The translations under genes and the position numbers were made by a program. Shown here one piece after another: positions 10,433 to 19,319 of a stretch of DNA of 40,965 nucleotides (position 1 is its first letter; every line of letters starts with the position of its first letter). The stretch comes from Naasia sp. GTDB lineage: Bacteria > Actinomycetota > Actinomycetes > Actinomycetales > Microbacteriaceae. The stretch spans positions 1 to 40,965 of the forward strand of contig JAODAX010000098.1 of the NCBI GenBank assembly GCA_025463675.1, read 5' to 3'. The notes below the pieces were generated by a model, which saw only the letters and a list, made by a program, of their open reading frames with translations, did no database searches and was not told the origin of the DNA.

Positions 10433-10639
10433 CTAGGCGCTCTCCAGACGGGACATCAGGTCAGCGTAGCGGGCGAGGTTGGCGTGGGTGCGGGCGGCGA
10501 CGAACTCGGGGTGGTTGGGGCGCGGGGCGGCGAGTTCGATCGCCTCCGACGCCGCGCTGTTCTTGCTGAGCTGGAGCGTCTCCGCCAGGGAGGTGAGCAG
10601 GCGGTCCCGCTCTTCGCTGAGCCGAAGGGTCATCGCCAT
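10433..10639 (-). CDS. Antitoxin of the Doc pair, ribbon-helix-helix-like
   Basis: A 68-residue protein beginning MAMTLRLSEERDRLLTSLAE, which resembles the beta-strand plus two helices of CopG/MetJ-type antitoxins, with a disordered Pro/His segment and a helical C-terminus that would neutralise the toxin. The order (antitoxin first, toxin two bases later) is the usual one. ATG 10639 is chosen because a TAGCCT -10 box ends six bases before it, which predicts a leaderless mRNA. A second ATG at 10633 would give a protein two residues shorter, with GGGGG upstream as its ribosome-binding site. The protein probably represses its own promoter through the palindrome at 10656-10665. Confidence 0.8.
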   Translation of the reverse strand: MAMTLRLSEERDRLLTSLAETLQLSKNSAASEAIELAAPRPNHPEFVAARTHANLARYADLMSRLESA

Positions 10640-10645
10640 CCCCCG

Positions 10646-10665
10646 AGGCTATGGCGGGTCGACCC
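10646..10665 (-). promoter_or_regulatory. Autoregulated promoter of the toxin-antitoxin pair: operator palindrome plus TAGCCT -10
   Basis: On the minus strand a perfect 10-bp palindrome, GGGTCGACCC (10656-10665), is followed four bases later by TAGCCT (10646-10651). Six bases after that comes the antitoxin ATG. This geometry fits leaderless transcription and a dimeric antitoxin that blocks the promoter. Confidence 0.5.
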
Positions 10666-10666
10666 G

Positions 10667-10739
10667 GTCAGCCGGGAGCGCCATCCCCTCGTCCCGCGCC
10701 GTCCTGTCCCCAGTTCACGGGGCAGGATGGCCGGCTGAC
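10667..10739. terminator. Large imperfect stem overlapping the end of the GT4 gene
   Basis: GTCAGCCGG (10667-10675) pairs with CCGGCTGAC (10731-10739), and CCATCC (10681-10686) pairs with GGATGG (10725-10730), enclosing about 38 nt. It includes the stop codon of the minus-strand GT4 gene and lies upstream of the antitoxin promoter. It could insulate the toxin-antitoxin pair from the upstream glycosyltransferase transcript. Confidence 0.4.
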
Positions 10740-11896
10740 GGGGGTCGGTGACCGGGCAGCAGGGCTGCGAACTCCTCGAGCACGGCCGCCCGATAGACCG
10801 GCGGCGCGAATCGGGCGGCGGCCGCATCGGCGTCCCGGAGTGCGCGCGTGCGCGCGGCCGGCCAGTCCGCCGCGAGGGCGGCGAGCGCGTCGGCGAGGGC
10901 CTGCGCCTCGTCGGGGGGAACGAGGGTCGCGGCCTCCAGGCCGGCGACCGCCTCCGGAAGCCCTCCCGACCTGGCGACGACGACGGGTCGGGCGGAGAGC
11001 GCAGCCTCGACCGCCGTGTTGCCGAACGGCTCGTCCACGCGGGACGGCACGACCGCGACGTCGGCCGCCGCCAGCCGCGCCCAGACGGCCGGCTCGAAGC
11101 CGCGAAACACCACGCGCTCACCGAGCGGCGCCGCCTGCACGCGCAGCTGCTCCTCGTACCACTCGTAGCCGGGGAACACCGCACCGACGAGCTCCAGGCG
11201 TGCGGGAACGCCCGCACCGAGAAGTCGCGCGACCGCGTCGACCGCGAGGTCGACGCCCTTCCGCGGCGACAGGCGTCCCACGTAGACCACCCGCAGGCCG
11301 CCCTCGAGCGTTTCGCGCGGCGGCACGATGGCGGCCGGCCCGGGAACCCCGTTGTAGACGACCGCGCTGCGCCGGGCGAGCCGCGGGAACTCCGCGGTCA
11401 CCACGTCGAGGCTGAATCGGCTGTTCGCGACGATCCGGGTGGCGGCGAGGAGAGGGAAGGCGAGCCCCCAGCGGATCGGCCGGGCGACCTCCCGCTCCGC
11501 CTCGTGCACGTGCACGAGGACCGGCCGGCGGGCGGCGCGCGCCACGAAGACCCACATCGGTTGCGTGAGGGTGCTCACGTACACGACGTCGGCGCGCGAC
11601 CGTCGGAGGAGCCCGAGGATGCGGCCGAAGGCGAGCGCGCTGCCCAGGGCGAGCCGGACGAGCCCGAGCGGCCGCAGCGAGCTCTTCCGGAGCACCGGAA
11701 CGTCCACGATCAGCGGCACACCGCCGCGTGCGCGGATCTCGCCGTGCAGCGGGCCGGTCGACGGGGTTGCGACGAGCACCCGCCAGCCGGCATCGGTGAG
11801 GGCGGTCACGGTCTCGAGCATCACCCGGTCGGAGCCGTACAGCTCCGCGGACGGGTGCGCGATGACAGCGGTGCGGACGGGGGAGGAAGTGGTCAT
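10715..11896 (-). CDS. Family 4 glycosyltransferase (GT-B fold)
   Basis: A 393-residue retaining glycosyltransferase. The N-terminal acceptor domain starts with RTAVIAHPSAELYGSDRVM (residues 8-26). The C-terminal donor domain has VGRLSPRKGVDLAVDA (206-221) and the GT4 E-x7-E signature E289/E297 (EPFGNTAVE). The start is ATG 11896, with GAGGA (minus strand, about ten bases upstream) as ribosome-binding site. The frame is open further upstream but lacks GT4-like sequence. It diverges from the CDP-alcohol phosphatidyltransferase gene across a 207-bp spacer. It probably adds a sugar to the lipid-linked repeat in the cytoplasm. The donor is unknown. Confidence 0.93.
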   Translation of the reverse strand: MTTSSPVRTAVIAHPSAELYGSDRVMLETVTALTDAGWRVLVATPSTGPLHGEIRARGGVPLIVDVPVLRKSSLRPLGLVRLALGSALAFGRILGLLRRSRADVVYVSTLTQPMWVFVARAARRPVLVHVHEAEREVARPIRWGLAFPLLAATRIVANSRFSLDVVTAEFPRLARRSAVVYNGVPGPAAIVPPRETLEGGLRVVYVGRLSPRKGVDLAVDAVARLLGAGVPARLELVGAVFPGYEWYEEQLRVQAAPLGERVVFRGFEPAVWARLAAADVAVVPSRVDEPFGNTAVEAALSARPVVVARSGGLPEAVAGLEAATLVPPDEAQALADALAALAADWPAARTRALRDADAAAARFAPPVYRAAVLEEFAALLPGHRPPSAGHPAP

Positions 11897-12044
11897 GGAT
11901 GGTTCCTCGGTCGGGGACGAGCGGCGCCGGGAACCCTCACGGTATCGGCGGTCGCCGCGACCGCACGTACCGCCGGCGGGGTTTCCGGCCCCCAATACGA
12001 GGCGCATCAGGCCTTCCGGTCGACCGGATACGGCTCGGCGGGGC

Positions 12045-12050
12045 TACTCT
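12045..12050 (+). promoter_or_regulatory. Candidate -10 box (TACTCT) for the CDP-alcohol phosphatidyltransferase operon
   Basis: TACTCT fits TANNNT and lies 54 nt before the GTG start at 12104, within the divergent spacer shared with the GT4 gene. No matching -35 hexamer is evident. Confidence 0.35.
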
Positions 12051-12103
12051 TTCGGCAACGATGCGGTTCGTCGAACCCGAGGACGAACGCGGGAAAGGAA
12101 CCG

Positions 12104-12895
12104 GTGAGCACTCCGTCGACGCAGGCCGCGCGGCCCGGCACGGCGCGCGACGAGTCGTACCGCGATGTGCTCGGCCGCCTGGGCAGTGCACAGAAGAAGG
12201 CGGCCCGCGGCGCGCCGGCATACTCCGTCTACGTCAACCGCAGGCTCGGCCGATTCCTCGCCGCCTGGGCCTACCGAGCCGGACTCACCCCGAACGGCGT
12301 GACGGCGATCAGTGCCGTCTTCACCTTCGCTGCCATCGCGGCGATCGCCATCTTCCCGCCGAGCCTGCCGCTCGGCCTCCTCGTCGCCGCCGGCCTCGCC
12401 GTCGGCTACGCTTTCGACTCCGCCGACGGCCAGCTCGCCCGCCTCCGCGGCGGAGGAGGGCCCTCCGGCGAGTGGCTCGACCACGTCGTCGACTGCGTGA
12501 AGACCTCGAGCTTGCACCTCGCCGTCCTGATCAGCGTCTACCGCTTCTTCGAGCTCCCGAGCGACCTGCTGCTCCTCGTGCCGATCGGCTACGCCGTCGT
12601 CGCCGCCACCAGCTTCTTCGCCCAGATCCTCAACGACCAGCTGAAGGAGATCCGCGGCGTGCGCGGCGCCACCGCGGCGGGCGGCGGCACGCTGCTGCGC
12701 TCGCTGCTGGTGTCGCCCACCGACTACGGACTCCTGTGCCTCGTGTTCGCACTGCTCGGCGCCCCGCCCGTTTTCTTCCTCGTGTACGGGCTGCTGTTCC
12801 TCGCGAACCTCGGCCACCTGACGCTCGCCCTGCGCAAGTGGTTCCGCGACATGGTGGCCATCGATCCGCGGCACTCCTCCGCCGGAAAGGACTAA
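12104..12895 (+). CDS. CDP-alcohol phosphatidyltransferase family membrane protein
   Basis: A 263-residue polytopic enzyme with the complete family signature D-x2-D-G-x2-A-R-x8-G-x3-D-x3-D: D105, D108, G109, A113, R114, G122, D126 and D130. These residues bind Mg2+ and the CDP-alcohol. About six hydrophobic segments surround it. Family members transfer a phospho-alcohol group from a CDP-activated donor to an alcohol acceptor, usually making phospholipids; some act on polyol or inositol substrates. The start is GTG 12104, after GGAAAGGA. The next gene begins five bases after its stop. Its place in a polysaccharide locus suggests either a lipid anchor or a phosphodiester substituent of the polymer, but this is inference. 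Confidence 0.92.
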   Translation: MSTPSTQAARPGTARDESYRDVLGRLGSAQKKAARGAPAYSVYVNRRLGRFLAAWAYRAGLTPNGVTAISAVFTFAAIAAIAIFPPSLPLGLLVAAGLAVGYAFDSADGQLARLRGGGGPSGEWLDHVVDCVKTSSLHLAVLISVYRFFELPSDLLLLVPIGYAVVAATSFFAQILNDQLKEIRGVRGATAAGGGTLLRSLLVSPTDYGLLCLVFALLGAPPVFFLVYGLLFLANLGHLTLALRKWFRDMVAIDPRHSSAGKD

Positions 12896-12899
12896 GGCC

Positions 12900-13580
12900 A
12901 TGTCGGAGCCCCTGGACAGCACCGGAACGCGCGGCAGCTTCTTCGGTCGCATTCCGCGGATCGGCTGGTTCGCGATCGCCGCGGCGGTCGCCATCGCCAT
13001 CGCCGGCATGGTGATCGCCGTCAACGTCAGCAACAGCGGCGGCTCGGCGGGCGCTCCCGGCCCGAGCGATTCGCCGGTGCCGACGGCCACGATCGAGCCG
13101 ACGATCAGCACCCCGACGTCGAGCCCGATCACGCTCCCGACGCCCGCGCCGACCATCCCGCCGGGGGAGGTCACCCCGATCCCCGAGGCGACCACCCCGC
13201 TCCAGGGCACCGGCGCCGTCGACGAGAACGTCTTTTTCACCGTCACGAACGTCGAAGCCGTGCAGGGCGAGGCGGTCGGTCCCGGTGAGGTCGCGGGCCC
13301 GTCCGTCCGCTTCACCGTGGTCGCGGCCAACAACACCGGCGCCAGCGTGAACCTCGGCAACACCGTGCTCAACGCCTACTACGGGGACGACGAGACGCCG
13401 GCGAGCCCGCTCTCGGGTCCCGGCGTGCAGGCGTTCCCGACGGCGCTCGAGCCGGGGCGGCAGGTCACCGGCGTCTACGTCTTCTCGATCCCGACCGACC
13501 AGCGCGGCGCCGTCCGGCTGACCGTGGACTATTCGGTGGAGACCCCCATTCTCGTCTTCGAGGGCCCCGCACCCGCCTGA
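12900..13580 (+). CDS. Single-pass membrane protein with DUF4352-like extracytoplasmic domain
   Basis: A 226-residue protein with a short cytoplasmic N-terminus, one membrane helix (about residues 23-41: FAIAAAVAIAIAGMVIAVNV) and a Ser/Thr/Pro-rich stalk (about 45-105). A beta-rich domain begins near VFFTVTNVEAVQG. The layout (stalk, FTV..N.., later VRFTVVAANNTG and VYVFSIPTDQRG) resembles DUF4352-type immunoglobulin-like domains, whose roles are mostly unknown. There is no lipobox. It is co-transcribed with the phosphatidyltransferase (ATG four bases after that stop, AAGG upstream). No function can be assigned beyond a probable surface-exposed binding role. Confidence 0.7.
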   Translation: MSEPLDSTGTRGSFFGRIPRIGWFAIAAAVAIAIAGMVIAVNVSNSGGSAGAPGPSDSPVPTATIEPTISTPTSSPITLPTPAPTIPPGEVTPIPEATTPLQGTGAVDENVFFTVTNVEAVQGEAVGPGEVAGPSVRFTVVAANNTGASVNLGNTVLNAYYGDDETPASPLSGPGVQAFPTALEPGRQVTGVYVFSIPTDQRGAVRLTVDYSVETPILVFEGPAPA

Positions 13581-13716
13581 CGCAGCCCGTGCCCGCCGGC
13601 GTGATCGGCGGTGTTCCAGCGGTGCGTCGGCGGTGCCCCGGCGCGGCCTCCCGCCGTACCCTCGCGCGGCCATCCGGCCGCGCCCTCGAGCGCTGCAGGT
13701 AGACAGATTCGTCTGT

Positions 13717-13809
13717 CCCCTCTAACTGGGGGCCGCGCGCACGGTGGCACGTCCCTAGCCTGGGCGTACCCGAAACGCTGTACCCGCGGCGTCGCCTACC
13801 CGAAAACCG
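13717..13809 (+). promoter_or_regulatory. Putative promoter region of the first giant surface-protein gene
   Basis: CCCC (13717-13720) and GGGGG (13728-13732) form a dyad. TAGCCT at 13756-13761 is a good -10, and GCGTACCCGA at 13764-13773 places the expected start within GTACCCG. TACCCG recurs at 13781 and 13797, and ACCCGAAAACCG (13798-13809) also occurs at 19262-19273 before the paralogous gene. A small TTCG-loop hairpin (ACAGA/TCTGT) lies just upstream of the dyad. Confidence 0.45.
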
Positions 13810-13821
13810 AGGCTTACCCCC

Positions 13822-16800
13822 ATGGGCCGAACCCGATCCTTCGGCGCGCGCTCGCTTGCGCTCGCCCTCTCCTCCGTCCTCCTCGCCAGCGGTTTCACGC
13901 TGGTGGGGGCGCAGGCGGCGACCGCCGACACTGCGCCCGCCGGCGGCGAGCCCGCGACGGTCACCAGCGACTTCCTCCCCACCGCGCAGGTCAACGGCGT
14001 GGTGTGGGCCCAGGAGGTGGTGGGCAACACCGTCTACGTGGGCGGTTCGTTCACCCAGTCGCAGCCGGCCGGCGCGCTCGAGGGCGTCGGTGTCGTCGCG
14101 AGGAGCAACCTCCTCGCCTACAACCTGACGACCGGCGTGCTGATCGACTCTTTCGCCCCGAACGTCAACGGGCAGGTGCGCGGCATCTCCGCGTCGCCGG
14201 ACGGCTCGCGCATCTACGTGGTCGGCGATTTCGACAACATCGACGGGCAGACCCGATCGCGCGTCGCCGCGTTCGACACCGCGTCCGGGCAGCTCATCGC
14301 CGGCTTCCGTCCTGTCGCCAACTCCGTCGTCTACGCGGTCGACGCCACAGCCTCGACCGTCTACTTCGGCGGGACCTTCACCTCCGTCGACGGCACGGCC
14401 CGCTCGCGTGCGGCCGCCGTGAACGCATCGACCGGTGCCCTCACCGCCTGGGCGCCGCAGGCGGCGGACTACGCGGTCCGCGCGGTCGTCGTCTCCCCCG
14501 ACGGCGGAAAGGTCGTCCTGGGCGGCGACTTCCAGAGCCTCAACGGGCAGACGAAGCCCGGCCGGGGCATGGGGGCAGTGGACGCGAATTCGGGCGAGTC
14601 CCTCCCGTGGGCCGTCGGCTCACTCATCTACAACGGCGGCTCGAAGGCCGCCATCTGGAGCCTCGCGAGCGACGGCACCAACGTGTACGGCACGGGCTAC
14701 GTCTACGGCAGCGCGGCGACCGATGGCAACCTGGAGGGCGCCTTCAGTGCCCGCTGGTCCGACGGTGGCACCACGTGGGTCGAGGACTGCCATGGCGACA
14801 GCTACGGCGTCGCCCCCATGGGCGACGTGATCTACGTCGTCGGGCACCCGCACTACTGCGCCAACATCGGCGGCTACCCGCAGACCGACCCGTGGACCTT
14901 CCAGCGCGCCATCGCGTTCACCACGCAGGCCACGCAGACGATCACCGGCAACGCGATCGGCGGCAACTACTACAACTTCGCCGGCACCCCGGCGCCGAGC
15001 ATGCTGCACTGGTCGCCCGACTTCCTGACCGGCACCTACACCGGCCAGGGCCAGGCGGCGTGGACCGTCACCGTGAGCGGCAAGTACGTGCTCATCGGCG
15101 GCGAGTTCCCCGGCGTCAACAACAAGCGGCAAAACGGCCTCGTCCGCTTCGCCATGGGCGACGTGGCGAAGAACACCGACGGCCCCCGGGTCTCCGGTGC
15201 CGACTTCGTCCCGGCGGCGGTGTCTCTCACCGCCGGCTCGGTTCGCCTCGGTTGGACCGCGAACTACGACCGCGACAACGAGAACCTCACCTACGAGGTC
15301 CTCCGCGACGGCATGGTGGTCAAGACCCTGCAGCAGTCGTCCGCCTGGTGGCGGCGTCCGGCGATGAGCTGGACCGACACCGGTCTGACGCAGGGCGCCG
15401 CGTACGAGTACCGGCTCCGGGTCAAGGACCCCGCCGGAAACACCGCGACCGGCGACCCGGTGTCCGTGACGGTGTCCGGCAGTGGCGCCGCGAGCGGCTA
15501 CTCGAACGCGGTGGTGGCAGACGGCGCCACCAGCTTCTGGCGCTTCGGTGAGAACGCCGGCAGTGCCACCGTCTACGACTGGGCGGGCGCGAGCGACCTG
15601 ACCGCCGGCCCCGGCGTGGGCTTCGGCGCCACCGGTGCCATTGCGGGCGACTCGAACACCGCCGCGCTCTTCGCCGGCACCAGCTCCGGGCTCGCGGCGA
15701 CGCACACCCGGACCAGTGGCCCGAACACGTTCAGCCTCGAGGCGTGGGTGACGACCACCTCCCGGTCCGGCGGCAAGATCGTCGGCTTCGGCAACCGGAA
15801 CACCGGCACCTCCAGCAGCTACGACCGCCACCTGTACATGGACGGCAGCGGCCGGATCCTGTTCGGCGTCTACCCCGGAGCGGAGCGGACCATCCAGACC
15901 GCAACCGGCTTCAACGACGGCGGCTGGCACCACGTCGTCGGGACGCTCAGCTCGGCCGGCATGCAGCTCTTCGTGGACGGCAAGCTGATCGGCACCCGCA
16001 CCGACACCACCAGCGCCCAGGCCTACACCGGGTACTGGCGGGTCGGCGGTGACTCGGCTTGGACCGGGGACACCTGGTTCGACGGGACGATCGACGAGGT
16101 CGCCGTCTACGGCGCCGCACTCTCCGCTGCGCAGGTGGACAACCACTACGGGCTGCGGCTGGCCGCTCCGAACCAGGATCCGTCCGCCGAGTTCACCGCG
16201 ACCCCGAACGGGCTCGACGTGAGCGTCGACGGCTCCGCCTCCACCGACACCGACGGCTCGCTCGTCAGCTACGCGTGGAACTGGGGCGACGGCTCGGCCG
16301 CCGACAGCGGCGCCATCGCGACGCACAGCTACGCCGCATCCGGCACGTACACGGTGACGCTCACCGTGACCGACAACAAGGGCGCCACCTCGACCTCCTC
16401 GAAGCAGGTCAGCGTGCTGGCGGCGAACGTCGCGCCCACCGCCGCGTTCACCGCCGCCGCCTCGAACCTGACGGCGACGTTCGACGCGACCGCGTCGAGC
16501 GACCCGGACGGCACCCTCACCGGCTACGCCTGGAACTTCGGCGACGGCACCACCGGCAGCGGGGCGACCACGTCGCACGCCTACGGCTCGGCCGGCACCT
16601 ACACGGTGCAGCTCACAGTCACCGACGACCGCGGCGGCACCGCCACCACCACGCAGGCCCTCACGGTCAGCGCGGTCGGCGGACCTTTCGCGAGCGACGC
16701 GTTCGGCCGGACCACGGCCTCCGGGCTCGGCACCGCCGACCTCGGTGGCGCATGGACCGTCACCGGCTCGGCGGCGAACTACTCCGTGGCTTCCGGCACA

Positions 16801-19137
16801 GCCCGGTTCACCACTCGGGCCGGCGCGACCCTGAACGGCTACCTGCCCTCCGTGTATTCGGCGGACACCGACGTGACCGCCACGGCCACCCTCGAGCAGG
16901 CCGCCACCGGCAGCGGCATCTACGTGCAGCTGATCGGCCGCAAGGTCGGCGCCAACGAGTACCGGGTCCGCGCGATCGTGGGAGCCGACGGCACGGTGCG
17001 TGTCGCGGTCGTCAACGGCGGCACCGTGCTCGCTCAGGTGAAGCCCGCTGGGCTCGTGGTGAACGCGGGAACCCCGCTGAAGCTGCGCCTCCAGGTTGTG
17101 GGCACCGGCACCACGTCGCTCAAGGCGAAAGCCTGGACCGGCACCGAGCCGGCCGCGTGGACCGTCGAAGCCACCGACACGACGGCTGCGCTGCAGTCCG
17201 CCGGATCGATCGGCGTGTCCACCTACGCCTCGGGGTCCTCGGCGGCGAGCACCGGCGTGCTCATTGACGACCTCGTGGCGCGCGCCTCCACCTCGGCGCC
17301 GCAGGAGCCGGAGGAGCCCGAGGAGCCGGCGAACGCGGCTCCCGTCGCGTCCTTCACCGCGACCCCGTCACACCTGACGGTCGTGGTGGACGGCAGTGCC
17401 TCCACCGACTCGGACGGCACCATCGTCGGTCGCACCTGGGACTGGGGCGACGCCACGGCGGAGGGCAGCGGCGTGACCGCCAGCCACACCTACGCCACCG
17501 CCGGCACCTACACGGTCACCATGACCGTGACCGACGACGACGGCGCCACCGCATCCGCGACCCGTACCGTCACGATGACGGCGCCGCCGGCTCAGGGCGG
17601 CGGCGTGCTCGCCGAGGACTCCTTCACACGGACCGTTCCGACCGGCCTGGGCGACGCCGAGACCGGCGGGGCCTGGACCACCACCGGCAGCGCGGCGAAC
17701 TACTCGGTCAGCGGCGGCGCGGCACGCTTCGCCACTGCCCCGGGGATGACGCTCAACGGCTACCTGCCGGCCGCGGCGAGCGCGGACACCGACCTCACGG
17801 TCAGCGCGACGCTCCAGCAGGCGCCGACCGGCGGCGGCATCTACCTCCAGGCCATCGGGCGCAAGGTCGGCGCGGCCGAGTACCGCATCCGGGCGATCGT
17901 CGGCTCGGACGGAACCGTCCGCGTCGCCATCGTCAACGGCGGCACGGTGATCGCCCAGGTGAAGCCCGCCGGCCTCGTCGTGAACGCGGGCACCGCCCTG
18001 AAGCTCCGGCTGCAGGTCGTCGGCACCGGCACGACGTCGCTCAAGGCGAAGGCGTGGACGGGCTCCGAGCCCGCCGCGTGGACGATCGAGGCGACGGACT
18101 CCACGCCGGCGCTGCAGAGCGCCGGGTCGATCGGCCTGTCCGCCTACGCCTCCGGGTCCTCCTCCGCCACGACGGTCCTGTTCGACGACCTCACGGTCGT
18201 CCCCGCCGCGGCGGGGCCCCAGCAGCCGGAGGAGCCGCAGGAGCCGGCGAACGCCGCGCCGACCGCGTCGTTCACCGCAACCCCGGCGAACCTCACCGTG
18301 GTGGTGGACGGCAGCGCCTCCGCTGACGCCGACGGCACCGTGGTGTCCCGCAGCTGGAATTGGGGTGACGGCACCGCTGCGGGCAGCGGCACCACCGCCA
18401 GCCACACCTACGCGCAGGCCGGAACGTACACGGTGGGCCTCACGGTCACCGACGACGACGGTGCCACCGCGACCAGTTCCCAGCAGGTGACCGTCACGGC
18501 ACCGCCGGCCGAGCAGGACGGCGCCATCCTCGCGTCCGACCTGTTCGAACGCGCGGTGTCCGGCGGGCTCGGCACCTCCGACACCGGCGGCGCGTGGACC
18601 CTCACTGGCGGAGCGGCCAACTTCGGGGTCGGCGGCGGCAGTGCCGTGCTGACCACGGCGGCCGGCCGCACCCTCACCGCGTACCTGCCGAGCGTCTCCT
18701 CGACCGGCACGGTGGTGCGCACGACGTTCGTGCTGCCGCAGGCGGTCACCGGCGGCGGGGTGTACCTGCTCGCCACCGGCCGAAAGGTGGGCAACGAGGA
18801 GTACACCGCGCGGGTCACCGTGTCGTCCACCGGCGCGGTCCGGATCGTCCTGCAGCGCAGCGGCACCGCACTGCAGACCGTGGCAGTCCCGGGCCTCACC
18901 TACGTGCCCGGGCAGGAGCTGAAGCTGGCCTTCGAGGTGACTGGCACCAGCCCGACCACCCTGCGCGCCAAGGTGTGGACCGGAACGGAGCCCGCCGCCT
19001 GGCAGGCGAGCGTGACGGACTCTACGGCCGCCCTGCAGACCGCCGGCGGTGTGGGCTTCAGCTCCTACCAGAGCGGCTCGGCGACGGCGACCATGCCGGT
19101 GCAGGTTCGCGAGTTCGCTGCGCGTATCCCCGAGTAG
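13822..19137 (+). CDS. Giant secreted protein: beta-propeller, Fn3-like, LamG, PKD and three repeated jelly-roll-like modules
   Basis: A 1771-residue extracellular protein. A Sec signal peptide (about residues 1-36, hydrophobic ALALSSVLLASGFTLVG) leads to a repeat region of WD40/kelch-like character (about 40-450, recurring VYVGG/VYFGG and SPDGSRIY). It carries the distinctive GHPHYCANIGGYPQT. Next come an Fn3-like domain (455-555), a LamG/concanavalin-like domain (560-777) and two PKD domains (785-950, with GDG cores). The C-terminal half alternates an unnamed module of about 205 residues (about 955-1160, 1258-1462, 1565-1770) with PKD domains (1175-1253, 1477-1560) via Pro/Glu linkers (PEEPEEP). 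No sorting signal or C-terminal helix is visible, so attachment may be non-covalent, perhaps through polysaccharide. Initiation is at ATG 13822; no strong Shine-Dalgarno is seen. It is followed by a strong terminator. Confidence 0.9.
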   Translation: MGRTRSFGARSLALALSSVLLASGFTLVGAQAATADTAPAGGEPATVTSDFLPTAQVNGVVWAQEVVGNTVYVGGSFTQSQPAGALEGVGVVARSNLLAYNLTTGVLIDSFAPNVNGQVRGISASPDGSRIYVVGDFDNIDGQTRSRVAAFDTASGQLIAGFRPVANSVVYAVDATASTVYFGGTFTSVDGTARSRAAAVNASTGALTAWAPQAADYAVRAVVVSPDGGKVVLGGDFQSLNGQTKPGRGMGAVDANSGESLPWAVGSLIYNGGSKAAIWSLASDGTNVYGTGYVYGSAATDGNLEGAFSARWSDGGTTWVEDCHGDSYGVAPMGDVIYVVGHPHYCANIGGYPQTDPWTFQRAIAFTTQATQTITGNAIGGNYYNFAGTPAPSMLHWSPDFLTGTYTGQGQAAWTVTVSGKYVLIGGEFPGVNNKRQNGLVRFAMGDVAKNTDGPRVSGADFVPAAVSLTAGSVRLGWTANYDRDNENLTYEVLRDGMVVKTLQQSSAWWRRPAMSWTDTGLTQGAAYEYRLRVKDPAGNTATGDPVSVTVSGSGAASGYSNAVVADGATSFWRFGENAGSATVYDWAGASDLTAGPGVGFGATGAIAGDSNTAALFAGTSSGLAATHTRTSGPNTFSLEAWVTTTSRSGGKIVGFGNRNTGTSSSYDRHLYMDGSGRILFGVYPGAERTIQTATGFNDGGWHHVVGTLSSAGMQLFVDGKLIGTRTDTTSAQAYTGYWRVGGDSAWTGDTWFDGTIDEVAVYGAALSAAQVDNHYGLRLAAPNQDPSAEFTATPNGLDVSVDGSASTDTDGSLVSYAWNWGDGSAADSGAIATHSYAASGTYTVTLTVTDNKGATSTSSKQVSVLAANVAPTAAFTAAASNLTATFDATASSDPDGTLTGYAWNFGDGTTGSGATTSHAYGSAGTYTVQLTVTDDRGGTATTTQALTVSAVGGPFASDAFGRTTASGLGTADLGGAWTVTGSAANYSVASGTARFTTRAGATLNGYLPSVYSADTDVTATATLEQAATGSGIYVQLIGRKVGANEYRVRAIVGADGTVRVAVVNGGTVLAQVKPAGLVVNAGTPLKLRLQVVGTGTTSLKAKAWTGTEPAAWTVEATDTTAALQSAGSIGVSTYASGSSAASTGVLIDDLVARASTSAPQEPEEPEEPANAAPVASFTATPSHLTVVVDGSASTDSDGTIVGRTWDWGDATAEGSGVTASHTYATAGTYTVTMTVTDDDGATASATRTVTMTAPPAQGGGVLAEDSFTRTVPTGLGDAETGGAWTTTGSAANYSVSGGAARFATAPGMTLNGYLPAAASADTDLTVSATLQQAPTGGGIYLQAIGRKVGAAEYRIRAIVGSDGTVRVAIVNGGTVIAQVKPAGLVVNAGTALKLRLQVVGTGTTSLKAKAWTGSEPAAWTIEATDSTPALQSAGSIGLSAYASGSSSATTVLFDDLTVVPAAAGPQQPEEPQEPANAAPTASFTATPANLTVVVDGSASADADGTVVSRSWNWGDGTAAGSGTTASHTYAQAGTYTVGLTVTDDDGATATSSQQVTVTAPPAEQDGAILASDLFERAVSGGLGTSDTGGAWTLTGGAANFGVGGGSAVLTTAAGRTLTAYLPSVSSTGTVVRTTFVLPQAVTGGGVYLLATGRKVGNEEYTARVTVSSTGAVRIVLQRSGTALQTVAVPGLTYVPGQELKLAFEVTGTSPTTLRAKVWTGTEPAAWQASVTDSTAALQTAGGVGFSSYQSGSATATMPVQVREFAARIPE
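16690..19130 (+). repeat. Intragenic repeats of about 920 bp encoding the jelly-roll-like and PKD modules
   Basis: The module beginning ASDAF at 16690 recurs at 17611 and, more diverged, at 18531, giving periods of 921 and 920 bp. The first two copies share long blocks (for example KPAGLVVNAGT and GTGTTSLKAKAWTG) at both protein and DNA level. The third copy keeps AKVWTGTEPAAWQ but differs more. Recombination between copies could change the length of the protein. Confidence 0.85.
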
Positions 19138-19150
19138 GAGCAGCACCGAG

Positions 19151-19183
19151 AAGGGCCGTCCGGAAAGCTTCCGGGCGGCCCTT
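19151..19183 (+). terminator. Rho-independent terminator after the first giant surface-protein gene
   Basis: A 15-bp stem (AAGGGCCGTCCGGAA pairing with TTCCGGGCGGCCCTT, one G-U pair) with a 3-nt loop, followed by TCTTCT. It lies 13 nt after the stop codon and separates the two paralogous genes, so each is transcribed on its own. Confidence 0.9.
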
Positions 19184-19224
19184 TCTTCTGCGCCGATCGC
19201 CTATCGCAGTTTTCTGAACGAACG

Positions 19225-19273
19225 CCCCCATTTCGGGGGATCCAATTGCTATGGTGGCCGAACCCGAAAACCG
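19225..19273 (+). promoter_or_regulatory. Putative promoter region of the second giant surface-protein gene
   Basis: CCCCC (19225-19229) and GGGGG (19235-19239) form a perfect dyad around ATTTC. TATGGT at 19250-19255 is a good -10, and AACCCGA follows at the expected start, continuing as ACCCGAAAACCG (19262-19273), shared with the first paralogue. The 10-mer GCGTACCCGA appears at 19328-19337, inside codons 3-6 of the gene. Confidence 0.45.
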
Positions 19274-19319
19274 GCGTCCCCCCGCCGCTCCTCACCACCC
19301 GAACCGGACGAGCCACCTC

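Noticed and set aside
13704-13717. ACAGA-TTCG-TCTGT hairpin as an RNA element
   Set aside because: It lies upstream of the predicted transcription start and has only five base pairs; most likely incidental.
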